From NCBI GenBank assembly GCA_937928635.1, contig CALFWM010000008.1:62001-126000 (forward strand): a stretch of 64,000 bases of DNA, written 5' to 3'. Below are positions 7,684 to 15,361 of the stretch, one piece after another. The stretch is from an uncultured Sulfitobacter sp. (lineage in GTDB: Bacteria; Pseudomonadota; Alphaproteobacteria; Rhodobacterales; Rhodobacteraceae). The stretch's first letter is position 1. Each line of letters starts with the position of its first letter. The notes under the pieces were generated by a model, which saw only the letters and a program-made list of their open reading frames with translations, did not search any database and was not told where the DNA came from. A program made the translations under genes and the position numbers.

Positions 7684-8670
7684 ATGGATCAGATCCTCTC
7701 GCTTGCAACTACAAATTTATTGTCTCCGATCATCCTTTGCTTTGTGCTGGGTGTTTTGGCGGCGCTTGCGCGATCAGACCTTAGCTTTCCCGAGGCTGTG
7801 GCCAAGGGCATGTCGATCTACCTGCTTTTTGCCATTGGGTTTAAGGGCGGGGTCAGCGTAGCGGATCATGGCATTGACCTGACACTTGGGTTGTCCCTGC
7901 TGGCGGGGATTGTCCTGTCCGCGCTTTTGCCGTTTATCGCGTTCTTCTTGTTACAAACCATGACCGGCCTTAGCCGGTTGGACGCGGCGGCGGTCGCTGC
8001 GCACTACGGCTCTATCTCAATTGTCACCTTTGTGGCGGCTACGTCCGTTTTGGAGGGCAGTGGCATCGCGGCAGAGGGGTACATGGTCGCTGTGGCTGCC
8101 GCGATGGAGGCCCCGGCAATCCTGTCCGCACTTTGGCTGATTTCGCGCGGCGCTGGAGACGGGGATGACCGCCGGATGGACAGCACGTTGATGCGGGAAA
8201 TCATGTTGAATGGGTCGATTGTGCTGTTGGTCGGCGCCTTTATGATTGGTGGGATCACCGGTGCCGAAGGGCTGGCCAAGATCGACAGCTTTATCGTGTC
8301 GCCGTTTCAGGGTGTGCTGTGCCTCTTCCTGCTGGACATGGGGCTGGTCGCCGGGCGCGGTCTGCGCGAAGAGGGTGCGGTGCTGCGCCCCGGCCCGCTG
8401 GCCTTTGGTGTGCTGATGCCGCTGGTCGGCAGCGCCTTTGGCCTTGGGGCCGGGCTGCTCCTGGGGTTGAGCACGGGCGGCGTTGCGCTGTTTATGGTGC
8501 TGAGCGCGTCAGCATCCTACATCGCGGTGCCTGCTGCCATGCGCGTGGCTTTGCCAGAGGCGAATCCCTCTATCTATCTGACACTGTCACTGGGGGTGAC
8601 GTTTCCATTTAACCTGACGCTGGGGATACCGCTTTATGTGGCCATCGCCTCAGCCCTGACCGGAGGGTAA
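7684..8670 (+). CDS. sbtA: SbtA-family sodium-dependent bicarbonate transporter
   Basis: A 328-residue integral membrane protein with about ten hydrophobic segments. It carries the family's conserved IYLLFAIGFKGGVS segment in the first repeat, AAHYGSISIVTFVAATSVLE around residue 110, and APAILSALWL after it. SbtA in cyanobacteria is a high-affinity sodium/bicarbonate symporter of the inner membrane. The ATG at 7684 has AAAGGGG 11 bases upstream; the GTG immediately before is an alternative. The gene is 4 bases from sbtB, which encodes its regulatory partner, and follows a beta-carbonic anhydrase. Substrate specificity is inferred from family and context. Confidence 0.88.
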   Translation: MDQILSLATTNLLSPIILCFVLGVLAALARSDLSFPEAVAKGMSIYLLFAIGFKGGVSVADHGIDLTLGLSLLAGIVLSALLPFIAFFLLQTMTGLSRLDAAAVAAHYGSISIVTFVAATSVLEGSGIAAEGYMVAVAAAMEAPAILSALWLISRGAGDGDDRRMDSTLMREIMLNGSIVLLVGAFMIGGITGAEGLAKIDSFIVSPFQGVLCLFLLDMGLVAGRGLREEGAVLRPGPLAFGVLMPLVGSAFGLGAGLLLGLSTGGVALFMVLSASASYIAVPAAMRVALPEANPSIYLTLSLGVTFPFNLTLGIPLYVAIASALTGG

Positions 8671-8674
8671 CCCG

Positions 8675-8986
8675 ATGCAAACACACAAAGCCAAACGTGT
8701 TGAAATCACAATCGAAGCTGTCATGCAGTCACGGCTGACCGAGGCCCTGAAAAAGGCAGAGGTCAGCGGATATACGGTGCTGCCGGTGCTTGGCGGATCG
8801 GGACGTTCTGGGGAGTGGAGCCGTTCTGGCCAAGTCAGCCGGGCCCAGGGTATGGTGCAGGTCGTCTGCATCATTCGCCCCGAGCGGTTGGACGACTTGC
8901 TGGAAAGTGCCTTTGAGGTGGTGGAACGCTACATTGGTATGGTGTGCGTCACCGACTGCGATGTGCTGCGGGCGGAGCGATTTTAA
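8675..8986 (+). CDS. sbtB: SbtB-like PII-superfamily regulator
   Basis: A 103-residue protein with the PII ferredoxin-like fold: VEITIEAVMQSRLTEALKKA, a long polar T-loop-like insert (GGSGRSGEWSRSGQVSRAQG), then VQVVCIIRPERLDDLLE and a final strand. In cyanobacteria SbtB trimers bind cAMP and other adenine nucleotides and dock on SbtA to close it. The C-terminal CGPxGC redox loop of many cyanobacterial SbtB proteins is absent here. Four bases separate it from sbtA, so they form one operon. The role as SbtA gatekeeper is inferred from the pairing. Confidence 0.85.
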   Translation: MQTHKAKRVEITIEAVMQSRLTEALKKAEVSGYTVLPVLGGSGRSGEWSRSGQVSRAQGMVQVVCIIRPERLDDLLESAFEVVERYIGMVCVTDCDVLRAERF

Positions 8987-9020
8987 CGCGCGGTTAACCG
9001 ATTCTCTATGAGGATCATGT

Positions 9021-9860
9021 ATGACATTGGAAACCGTAACACTGAAGCTGCCGCGCAAACTGCTGAAGGATGCAGGTGCCGTGGCTTCCGCACAGGATGT
9101 CACCATTGGCCATCTGGTGCGGCATCTGCTGTCAACAGAAGTGCATAGCCGTCTTAAGCCGAAAACAAACACCCGGCCTGACGGTGCGCTCCTCGCTGTC
9201 CTTCAGGCGCTCCTCGCGAAAGACATGGCTGACGCGACTGGCTGGGATGATCTGGCCCGGTGCCTTGCGGTGCATGGCTACGAATTGCGCCCGGCCGGAG
9301 GTGGCATCGTGCTATACAAAACATCATGCGGCACGCGGGTGTGCAAAGGGTCTGATCTGGGCTTTGCCTACCGTACCTTTGTGGAGCGGTTTCGCGCAGC
9401 CATGCCCGGCCATCCCCATGGCGCGCTGAACGTTGCTGTGAATGCAGCGCCCAATGTTGCTCCGCTGGATTCGACAACGAAAGGCCGTTTGCAACGCGAT
9501 CTTGAGCGGGTTGTCAAGACCTGCACGGATTGGCGCATGTTACAGTCAGAACTGGATCAGCGGGGGTACATGCTGCGTCCGATGGGCATGGGTACAGCGA
9601 TTTACAGCAGGGCAGAGCGGCGTCACCTCTGCAACACAAAAACCGTTGGTTATCGCTACCGTGCACTGGTCAAGAAATTTGGTGCGCCGCTGCCGGGACA
9701 TCCCTATGGCGCAGACTGGTTCAAGGGCAGGGGAGCTGAGGGTGAAGCATCATCTGACAGTAGGGAATTTGATGTGATCGAACGCGATGCGGGCATTCCG
9801 GCACCGGGAAAGAAAATTGCCCCGACCAACAGCCGGGGCATTTCTATGCAAGAGCGGTAG
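9021..9860 (+). CDS. Ribbon-helix-helix-like protein with a duplicated C-terminal module
   Basis: A 279-residue protein of unrecognised function. Residues 1-45 (METVTLKLPRKLL-type strand, then two helices) look like a ribbon-helix-helix DNA-binding domain. Two copies of a roughly 75-residue module follow, at about 57-134 and 157-230; each contains a Trp- and Leu-rich helix pair, a GYxLRP turn, a GF/GYxYR segment and ends in PGHPHG or PGHPYG. The last 45 residues are low in conserved features and their coding sequence overlaps a hairpin at 9818-9840, so the natural C-terminus may be non-functional read-through. AGGA precedes the ATG. It follows sbtB by 34 bases and may belong to that operon. 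Confidence 0.65.
   Translation: MTLETVTLKLPRKLLKDAGAVASAQDVTIGHLVRHLLSTEVHSRLKPKTNTRPDGALLAVLQALLAKDMADATGWDDLARCLAVHGYELRPAGGGIVLYKTSCGTRVCKGSDLGFAYRTFVERFRAAMPGHPHGALNVAVNAAPNVAPLDSTTKGRLQRDLERVVKTCTDWRMLQSELDQRGYMLRPMGMGTAIYSRAERRHLCNTKTVGYRYRALVKKFGAPLPGHPYGADWFKGRGAEGEASSDSREFDVIERDAGIPAPGKKIAPTNSRGISMQER
9818..9843 (-). terminator. Hairpin terminator, probably for asd
   Basis: TGCCCCG (9818-9824) pairs with CGGGGCA (9834-9840) around a nine-base loop. Read on the minus strand, the stem is followed by AATTTTCTTT, a better U-tail than on the plus strand, so it most likely ends asd transcripts about 110 bases after that gene's stop. It lies inside the 3' coding end of the opposite-strand gene. 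Confidence 0.6.
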
Positions 9861-9949
9861 TATTACGCGTTCTGCTATTGGGGCAGCGGTCAGCCGAGAC
9901 CTAAAACCGCCAAAATCCTGTGGCGGATTTGGCGATCAAGAACCAAAGG

Positions 9950-10972
9950 TTACCCTTTTTTCAGAACTTCACGGCCCAGCAATTCTGCGATCTGAACCGC
10001 ATTCAATGCGGCCCCTTTGCGCAGGTTGTCTGACACGCACCACAGGTTCAGACCATTATCAATTGTGCTGTCCTGACGGATGCGGCTGATGAATGTGGCA
10101 AAGTCGCCAACGCATTCAATTGGCGTGACGTAGCCGCCGTCCTCGCGCTTGTCGATCACCATGATGCCGGGTGCCGTGCGCAAGATCTCGCGGGCTTCAT
10201 CCTCGTCCAGATGATCTTCAAACTCGATGTTCACGGCCTCTGAGTGGCCTACAAACACGGGCACACGCACACATGTCGCCGTCACCTTGATTGCCGGATC
10301 AACGATTTTCTTGGTTTCGGCCACCATTTTCCATTCTTCTTTGGTGGTGCCATCCTCCATGAACACATCAATATGCGGGATCACGTTGAATGCGATCTGT
10401 TTGGTGAACTTTTTAGGGGGCTTGTCATCGGTCGGGTTGTAGATCGACTTGGTCTGATCCCACAGCTCATCCGCACCTTCCTTGCCGGCACCTGAAACGG
10501 ACTGATAGGTGCTGACCACGACGCGTTTGATCGTGGCGCGGTCATGCAAGGGCTTGAGCGCAACAACCATCTGGGCCGTCGAACAGTTGGGGTTGGCGAT
10601 GATGTTCTTTTTGGCGTAATTGTGGATCGCCTCCGGGTTCACCTCGGGCACGATCAGCGGAATGTCCGGATCATAACGATAAAGCGAAGAGTTATCAATG
10701 ACCACGCATCCGGCTTTGGCCGCACCGGGCGCATACTTTTTAGTGGCCTCAGAACCCACCGCAAACAGCGCCATGTCCCAGCCCGTGAAATCAAACGTAT
10801 CAAGGTCCTTCGTCTTGAGCGTCTTGTCTCCAAAGCTGATTTCCGTACCCAGGGAACGACGGCTGGCCAAGGCCACAATGTCCTCCACAGGAAACTGGCG
10901 CTCTGCCAGAATGTTCAGCATTTCGCGGCCCACATTGCCAGTGGCACCCACGACGGCGACGCGATAACCCAT
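9950..10972 (-). CDS. asd: Aspartate-semialdehyde dehydrogenase
   Basis: A 340-residue NADPH-dependent enzyme that reduces aspartyl-4-phosphate to the semialdehyde, at the branch to lysine/diaminopimelate, threonine and methionine. The Rossmann motif VAVVGATGNVGREML opens the protein and the catalytic cysteine is in IIANPNCSTAQMVVAL, about residue 130; the substrate-binding histidine region VFVGHSEAVNIEF is in place. The ATG at 10972 has GGAG 9 bases upstream; an upstream in-frame start at 11011 has none. Single gene with its own terminator. Confidence 0.96.
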   Translation of the reverse strand: MGYRVAVVGATGNVGREMLNILAERQFPVEDIVALASRRSLGTEISFGDKTLKTKDLDTFDFTGWDMALFAVGSEATKKYAPGAAKAGCVVIDNSSLYRYDPDIPLIVPEVNPEAIHNYAKKNIIANPNCSTAQMVVALKPLHDRATIKRVVVSTYQSVSGAGKEGADELWDQTKSIYNPTDDKPPKKFTKQIAFNVIPHIDVFMEDGTTKEEWKMVAETKKIVDPAIKVTATCVRVPVFVGHSEAVNIEFEDHLDEDEAREILRTAPGIMVIDKREDGGYVTPIECVGDFATFISRIRQDSTIDNGLNLWCVSDNLRKGAALNAVQIAELLGREVLKKG

Positions 10973-11052
10973 CTGATTTCTCCGTTTATATAGGGGGTTC
11001 GTGCGCGCCATGTACCGCAGGCATCCCGGAAGGGAAAGGGATTCGGCGGCGC

Positions 11053-12234
11053 TTATCCGTTTTGTGTCTGATCCCGGCTGAACAGATAGATCAACAGGCC
11101 AATCAACATGCAGACCGAAAACAGCGCAAAGACGTTGACATAGGCTGCGCTGGGCATGTCCGGTTTAACCGAGCTGCTGTAGACCCGGCCTGAGACAAAT
11201 TGCAGCACGCCTACGCCGCCAATGGAGCAAAGGTTCAGCATGGTCACGCCCCGGCCAATCAGATGGCCGGGCAAAAAGCTGCGCCCATGGGCCATCAGCA
11301 CCGGATAGGTCGCGCCGAAAAAGCCGACGCCGCACATCAGGGCTATGGAAAGCCACAGTGCCTGCATCGGCAATACGACCAGCATAAGTGCGCAGATCAG
11401 CGTGATCACCGTGCCCGCCACGATCATCCATTTGCGCGAAGATGCCACGCGGTCCGCCGGACCATAGGCGAGCGTGCCCAGGATCATTGCAACACCCATC
11501 AGCAGGCTGGCCGTGCCAATCAGCCCGGTGCTGGCGGCAAAGGTGTCAGCGAGGTAGGGGCCAATCCACAAACCACGCACCGCCCCGGATATGGCGTAGC
11601 TGAAAAAGATAATGGGGTAGATCGGCCAAAGCGCCCTCAGCCGCAGCAATTCCATGAGGGTGCCGCTGGCCTCGCCCTCCACAGGTTGGGGATCGCGGAC
11701 GTAAATCAATGTGCCCAAAGCCACAAGGGCAGAAACCCCGCCCAACCCCCAAAGGGCCGCGCGCCATCCCATGGTTTCTGCTGCAAAGGCCATTGGGTAA
11801 GAGGCCACCAGATTGCCAACACTGCCCAAGCCCACCATCAGCGAGGCAAGCACGGCAAATTGTGCCGGTGGATAGTCGCGTGCGAAGATATAGTAGGATG
11901 CCATCAGCACAGGTGAGCAGCCCACGCCAATCAGCGCCATGGCGATGTTGATGTGCAGGGCCGACGATGCCAGTGCGAACACCGCACTCCCCCCGCCACC
12001 GCCGATGAACAACAGCCAGGCCGCCGTGCGTCGCGGGCCAATTGTATCCAGCGCCCAACCCACCGGGATTTGCATCGCTGCAAAGGCGACAAACCACATG
12101 CCTGACGCCACCGCGAGGTCATCCGGGGTCACGCCGATATCTGTGCCCAAAACGGATGTCAGAACCGCCAAAAACGCTCGGAAAAACTGGCTAAGCACGT
12201 AGGCTAGCCCCAAAAAGAATATGCCAGCATTCAT
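11053..12234 (-). CDS. Major facilitator superfamily transporter
   Basis: A 393-residue inner-membrane transporter with about twelve hydrophobic segments. The cytoplasmic loop between helices 2 and 3 carries a recognisable MFS A-type motif in GWALDTIGPRRTAAWLL. The start ATG at 12234 overlaps the stop of the HpcH/HpaI aldolase (ATGA), so the two are coupled and the transporter may import a substrate for that pathway or export its product; the substrate cannot be told from sequence. Homologues in roseobacters are usually only labelled MFS transporter. Confidence 0.88.
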   Translation of the reverse strand: MNAGIFFLGLAYVLSQFFRAFLAVLTSVLGTDIGVTPDDLAVASGMWFVAFAAMQIPVGWALDTIGPRRTAAWLLFIGGGGGSAVFALASSALHINIAMALIGVGCSPVLMASYYIFARDYPPAQFAVLASLMVGLGSVGNLVASYPMAFAAETMGWRAALWGLGGVSALVALGTLIYVRDPQPVEGEASGTLMELLRLRALWPIYPIIFFSYAISGAVRGLWIGPYLADTFAASTGLIGTASLLMGVAMILGTLAYGPADRVASSRKWMIVAGTVITLICALMLVVLPMQALWLSIALMCGVGFFGATYPVLMAHGRSFLPGHLIGRGVTMLNLCSIGGVGVLQFVSGRVYSSSVKPDMPSAAYVNVFALFSVCMLIGLLIYLFSRDQTQNG

Positions 12235-13007
12235 GAAGGGGTCTTGACCCACTTGCGCGCCAGATCACGGGTCATGTTGGTCAGCATCAGCAGGTCAGAG
12301 CCGACACCGACAAACCGCGCGCCTGCCTCTAGTGTGGCGTTGGTCATCTCATCGTTGGGCGACATGAACCCCGCAATCTTGCCTGCCGCAGCGATGCGGG
12401 CTGTGGTCTCTACGATGGTTTGCTTGACCTCCGGGTGCATCAGATCGCCCATGTGGCCCAGATCGGCGGCCAGATCAGCAGGGCCGATGAAGACCCCGTC
12501 AATGCCTTCGATCTTCAGGATATCGTCCAGAGCAGCAAGCCCTTTGCGGTTTTCCACCTGCACCATGAGGCAAATTTGCGCGTCCGCTGTTGGGCCGTAG
12601 TCTTCGACCGATCCAAAGCCGCCCGCGCGGGTGACGGAATAGCCCACGCCGCGGTCGCCATGGGGCGGATAGGTTATTGCGCGCACCATTTGGCGGGCCT
12701 CCTCGGCACTTTCGACCATGGGCACCAGAATGTTGGTGGCCCCGGCATCAAGCACCTGTTTCATGATGCGCGTGTCGGCCACGGGCACACGTACAACCGG
12801 CGTGGTTGGTGAGGCCTCAAGAATTTGCAACTGCGTGGTCAATGCGCGCATGTCAAAAGCGGCGTGTTCGCCATCCAGCAACAGCCAGTCAAACCCGGCC
12901 ATGCCAAGGATTTCCGCGGCGATCGGATCTGCAAGGCCCAGCCAGCAGCCAAAGGTCGTGTTACCGCCGTTCAGTGATTTCTTTAGGGGATTGATCGGGG
13001 CTGGCAT
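12231..13007 (-). CDS. HpcH/HpaI family aldolase
   Basis: A 258-residue class II pyruvate aldolase-type enzyme that cleaves 2-keto-3-deoxy or 4-hydroxy-2-oxo acids to pyruvate and an aldehyde, in aromatic or sugar-acid catabolism. Visible family features: FDWLLLDGEHAAFDM, the phosphate/substrate Arg region, the metal-binding Glu in MVQVENRKGL and the GVFIGPADLAADLG segment with the metal Asp. Natural substrate is unknown. The 5' end overlaps the preceding gene by 47 bases and its stop overlaps the MFS transporter start. Confidence 0.92.
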   Translation of the reverse strand: MPAPINPLKKSLNGGNTTFGCWLGLADPIAAEILGMAGFDWLLLDGEHAAFDMRALTTQLQILEASPTTPVVRVPVADTRIMKQVLDAGATNILVPMVESAEEARQMVRAITYPPHGDRGVGYSVTRAGGFGSVEDYGPTADAQICLMVQVENRKGLAALDDILKIEGIDGVFIGPADLAADLGHMGDLMHPEVKQTIVETTARIAAAGKIAGFMSPNDEMTNATLEAGARFVGVGSDLLMLTNMTRDLARKWVKTPS

Positions 13008-13461
13008 GGGTTTCGTCCTCAGATTGCGTCTGAATGCACCCTAGACCCGGTTGGTCTGGATTGACCAGAGGTGCAGCCTCATCACCTTGTTCTTCGGGGG
13101 ATAAGACCCGTTCGAGCGCGTCTTTGGCTTTGGTTTTCAGCTTTTGCGTGGCGCTGTTTTTGAACCCGGTCGTGTCAAAGGGATTGGCGGCTTTCGCAAT
13201 ACCAGTTCTGCCAGGCATTTGCAGGACCCCATCCACAACCAGATCCTTGAAAAGGATCTGCGCCACCTCAGGCTTCAGATGCAACATTTTGGCCAGCATA
13301 TCGGGGCTGCATTTATTCTGCGCCTGCGCAATGAGTTGCGCCCATGCGTAGGCACCAGGGGGAACCGCGGGCGCTGCAATTGCAGGGGTGCGTGCGGCAA
13401 GAGGAAGGGCAGGGGCGGCAAAGACAGCGGCCAGGGAGGTGGTGAATTCTCGTCTGTTCAT
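12961..13461 (-). CDS. Hypothetical exported protein with Tat-like signal
   Basis: A 166-residue protein with no family I recognise. It begins MNRREFTTSLAAVFAAPALP, a twin-arginine-like signal peptide (RREF) with an Ala-rich hydrophobic core, so it is probably periplasmic. The central part (PDMLAKMLHLKPEVAQILFK, then DLVVDGVLQMPGRTGIAKA) looks like a small helical domain, and the C-terminus is acidic and disordered. Its 3' end overlaps the aldolase gene by 47 bases; the disordered tail there is probably dispensable. Confidence 0.65.
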   Translation of the reverse strand: MNRREFTTSLAAVFAAPALPLAARTPAIAAPAVPPGAYAWAQLIAQAQNKCSPDMLAKMLHLKPEVAQILFKDLVVDGVLQMPGRTGIAKAANPFDTTGFKNSATQKLKTKAKDALERVLSPEEQGDEAAPLVNPDQPGLGCIQTQSEDETHASPDQSPKEITERR

Positions 13462-13520
13462 GGAAGGTATGTAGGGCGGCAGCGCCCCAATTGCGAGTCT
13501 TTCGCAAGTGGGGAGTTCGG

Positions 13521-13550
13521 GATTGAGTTTTTTGGAAGGGTGAAAGAGGG
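13521..13550 (-). repeat. Dispersed repeat family B, copy 1
   Basis: A 30-base unit (plus strand GATTGAGTTT, then TTTGGAAGGG, then TGAAAGAGGG) that matches 28 of 30 bases at 34331-34360. Both copies sit 11-15 bases past the stop of a minus-strand gene. Confidence 0.6.
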
Positions 13551-13561
13551 GCGTTCGCAGG

Positions 13562-14266
13562 TTAAATGACCTTGATCACGTCTTTGTCGATGGCGAGCAT
13601 GTAGCCCCGGCGCGCGATGTTTTTGACCAGGAGTTCGCTGACGATCTGGTTGCCCAGGGTATCACGGAGACGTTTGATACGGGTGGCTCCGGCGGCCTCA
13701 TCACAATCAGCCGCACTGCGGCCAGAGATGACGCCTTCAATTTCGGAGCCTGACATCACGTCATCGTCCATGCGCGCTTCGGCCAGAACGGACATGGTTT
13801 CCATCGCGGCATCTGTCAGCTTGAAACCAAGGTTGTTGAGGTAAACGGTGTTTTCCTCGCGGCTGATCAGCAGGGAATTGACCTGAATGCCCGCGCGTTC
13901 GATCTGGGCCATGCGGCGGTTGAACCCGATCAGCATGACCAGAAAGACCAAGGCGGCGATCAGCATAGCGCTGGCAAAGATCAGCAGCACAAGGATGACC
14001 AGGCGATAGCTGGCTAGCGTATCCGAAAAAGCGGTGCCGGATTGGGCCAGGATTTCCAGCAGCTTGATCTCTGAACCAGAGGTCAGATCGTCATTTTCGA
14101 TGAAAATTCGCGTGACTTGTGCGTTGAATGTATTGGCGTCCGGCAGGGCCCAGAACAGCAGGACAGCCCCAATCAACAGCACAAGAACAATGGCAGCAAT
14201 ACCGCCACCCACAAAACGCCCGCCCATACGGCGCATGTCAGAAGCGGAGGTAGTTTGATCCTGCAC
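13562..14266 (-). CDS. Two-helix membrane protein with C-terminal winged helix-like domain
   Basis: A 234-residue protein. Two hydrophobic segments are clear, at about 19-41 and 88-115, separated by a roughly 45-residue extracytoplasmic-type loop. The rest is soluble: after a short linker comes NTVYLNNLGFKLTDAAMETM, a loop with SEIEGVISGRS, then ATRIKRLRDTLGNQIVSELL and ARRGYMLAI. This follows the OmpR-type winged helix pattern (LT start, recognition helix with RxxRLRxxL, terminal GYxL hairpin). So it may be a membrane-bound transcription factor with topology opposite to ToxR/CadC. GTG at 14266 was chosen because AAGGA precedes it at 8 bases. It overlaps the gene upstream by 29 bases. Confidence 0.65.
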   Translation of the reverse strand: MQDQTTSASDMRRMGGRFVGGGIAAIVLVLLIGAVLLFWALPDANTFNAQVTRIFIENDDLTSGSEIKLLEILAQSGTAFSDTLASYRLVILVLLIFASAMLIAALVFLVMLIGFNRRMAQIERAGIQVNSLLISREENTVYLNNLGFKLTDAAMETMSVLAEARMDDDVMSGSEIEGVISGRSAADCDEAAGATRIKRLRDTLGNQIVSELLVKNIARRGYMLAIDKDVIKVI

Positions 14267-14528
14267 TGTTTTTCCTTTGTGCCAGCCCTTCGTCGCCAAA
14301 AACGGAGAGCACGTTCAGTAATATCCAACCCTGCGCCGCCAGCCGCGCGCTAAGCTCTGTGCGGGCAGAGGCAGGGTCACAGGCCCCCTCGATCTGCGCA
14401 ACACCATAGTGCAGGCGCAGCGGGTTGTCCTGCTTGGCCTTGTAATCCGCATAACACCCGGTTGCAGAGGCGGGCAGAGCCGTGAACAGCAAAACGGTGG
14501 CCACACTGATGAGAAGTATTTGTTTCAT
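14238..14528 (-). CDS. Small secreted hypothetical protein
   Basis: A 96-residue protein with a clear Sec signal peptide (MKQILLISVATVLLFTALPASA, cleaved after ASA), so periplasmic. The mature part begins TGCYADYKAKQDNPLRLHYG and contains two cysteines that could form a disulphide, and a segment with many Ala. No domain recognised. It overlaps the 5' end of the membrane winged-helix gene by 29 bases, so they are likely co-expressed and could be functionally linked. Confidence 0.6.
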   Translation of the reverse strand: MKQILLISVATVLLFTALPASATGCYADYKAKQDNPLRLHYGVAQIEGACDPASARTELSARLAAQGWILLNVLSVFGDEGLAQRKNSAGSNYLRF

Positions 14529-14713
14529 GGGGCTATTTCTGCGCTTTTGCACGGTGATATTCAATATCCGATGCACCTACGGCGCTCTGATATCCAATAA
14601 CATCTGCCTGTTATTGCCTGTCTGACAGGGATGGCACCAGTTTGATTCCAAGGCGCTTCACTGCGCTGGCCCCCGCACATTTCAGGTGCACCAACAGCAA
14701 AAGGATCAGATCC

Positions 14714-15211
14714 ATGTACCGCTCTTTTATCACCACCATCGCTGCTGCCTCTGTTGCATTGACGACGCTGGGTGCCGCCCCCGCATTTGCGGATCGTGAC
14801 AATGATCTGGCCCATGCACTGGCGGCCATCGCCGGGATCGCGGTTGTAGGCGCGCTGATCCATGAAAACAAAAAGAAGAGGAAAAAGGTGCGCCATGATC
14901 AGCGGTATGATCCACAAAATACCCCGCGTGTGCATCGCCCCCATCGCCTGCATGTGCAGCCCCACGTGGACCCGCGCCCCTTGCCGCGCCACGTGCGCCG
15001 GAATTTGCTGCCGCAGAATTGCCTGCGCGATTTTCGCACCCGTCACGGCAAGGTGCGGATGTTCCCGCGTCGCTGCCTGGAGCGCAACTACAGCTTTATC
15101 AACCGCCTGCCAGACCACTGTGCCACACGGATCAAAACCGACCATGGCCGCCGCGTTGGGTGGGAGGCGCATTGCCTGCGTCAGGCCGGTTACCGTTTGG
15201 CCCGCCGTTAA
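14714..15211 (+). CDS. Secreted basic hypothetical protein
   Basis: A 165-residue protein with a signal peptide (MYRSFITTIAAASVALTTLG, cleavage likely after AFA near residue 26), a short hydrophobic stretch AIAGIAVVGALIHE, then a strongly basic Lys/Arg/His/Pro region (KKKRKK, and many HRP and PRP steps) and a C-terminal half with four cysteines. I do not recognise a family; roseobacter genomes contain similar short basic exported proteins of unknown role. AAGGA lies before the ATG. Confidence 0.6.
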   Translation: MYRSFITTIAAASVALTTLGAAPAFADRDNDLAHALAAIAGIAVVGALIHENKKKRKKVRHDQRYDPQNTPRVHRPHRLHVQPHVDPRPLPRHVRRNLLPQNCLRDFRTRHGKVRMFPRRCLERNYSFINRLPDHCATRIKTDHGRRVGWEAHCLRQAGYRLARR

Positions 15212-15249
15212 AAACCCGCAATCCGGCACGCATGTCCCCGCGTGTTGGT

Positions 15250-15287
15250 GAGAGAGGAGAGGGTGTTCGGGCGTCCGCTCCTCTCTC
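15250..15287. repeat. Perfect 10-base inverted repeat upstream of rnhB
   Basis: GAGAGAGGAG (15250-15259) pairs exactly with CTCCTCTCTC (15278-15287) around an 18-base loop. No T-run follows on the plus strand. It lies 75 bases before the rnhB start, within its leader, so it could be an RNA structure or a weak terminator for the gene before. Confidence 0.45.
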
Positions 15288-15361
15288 CACAGTTAAAGAG
15301 TATTCTTGTAAGAGACTGGTCGGGCCTTGCGGTTCGGCCTGTCTTGCGTTTGGAAGAAGGT

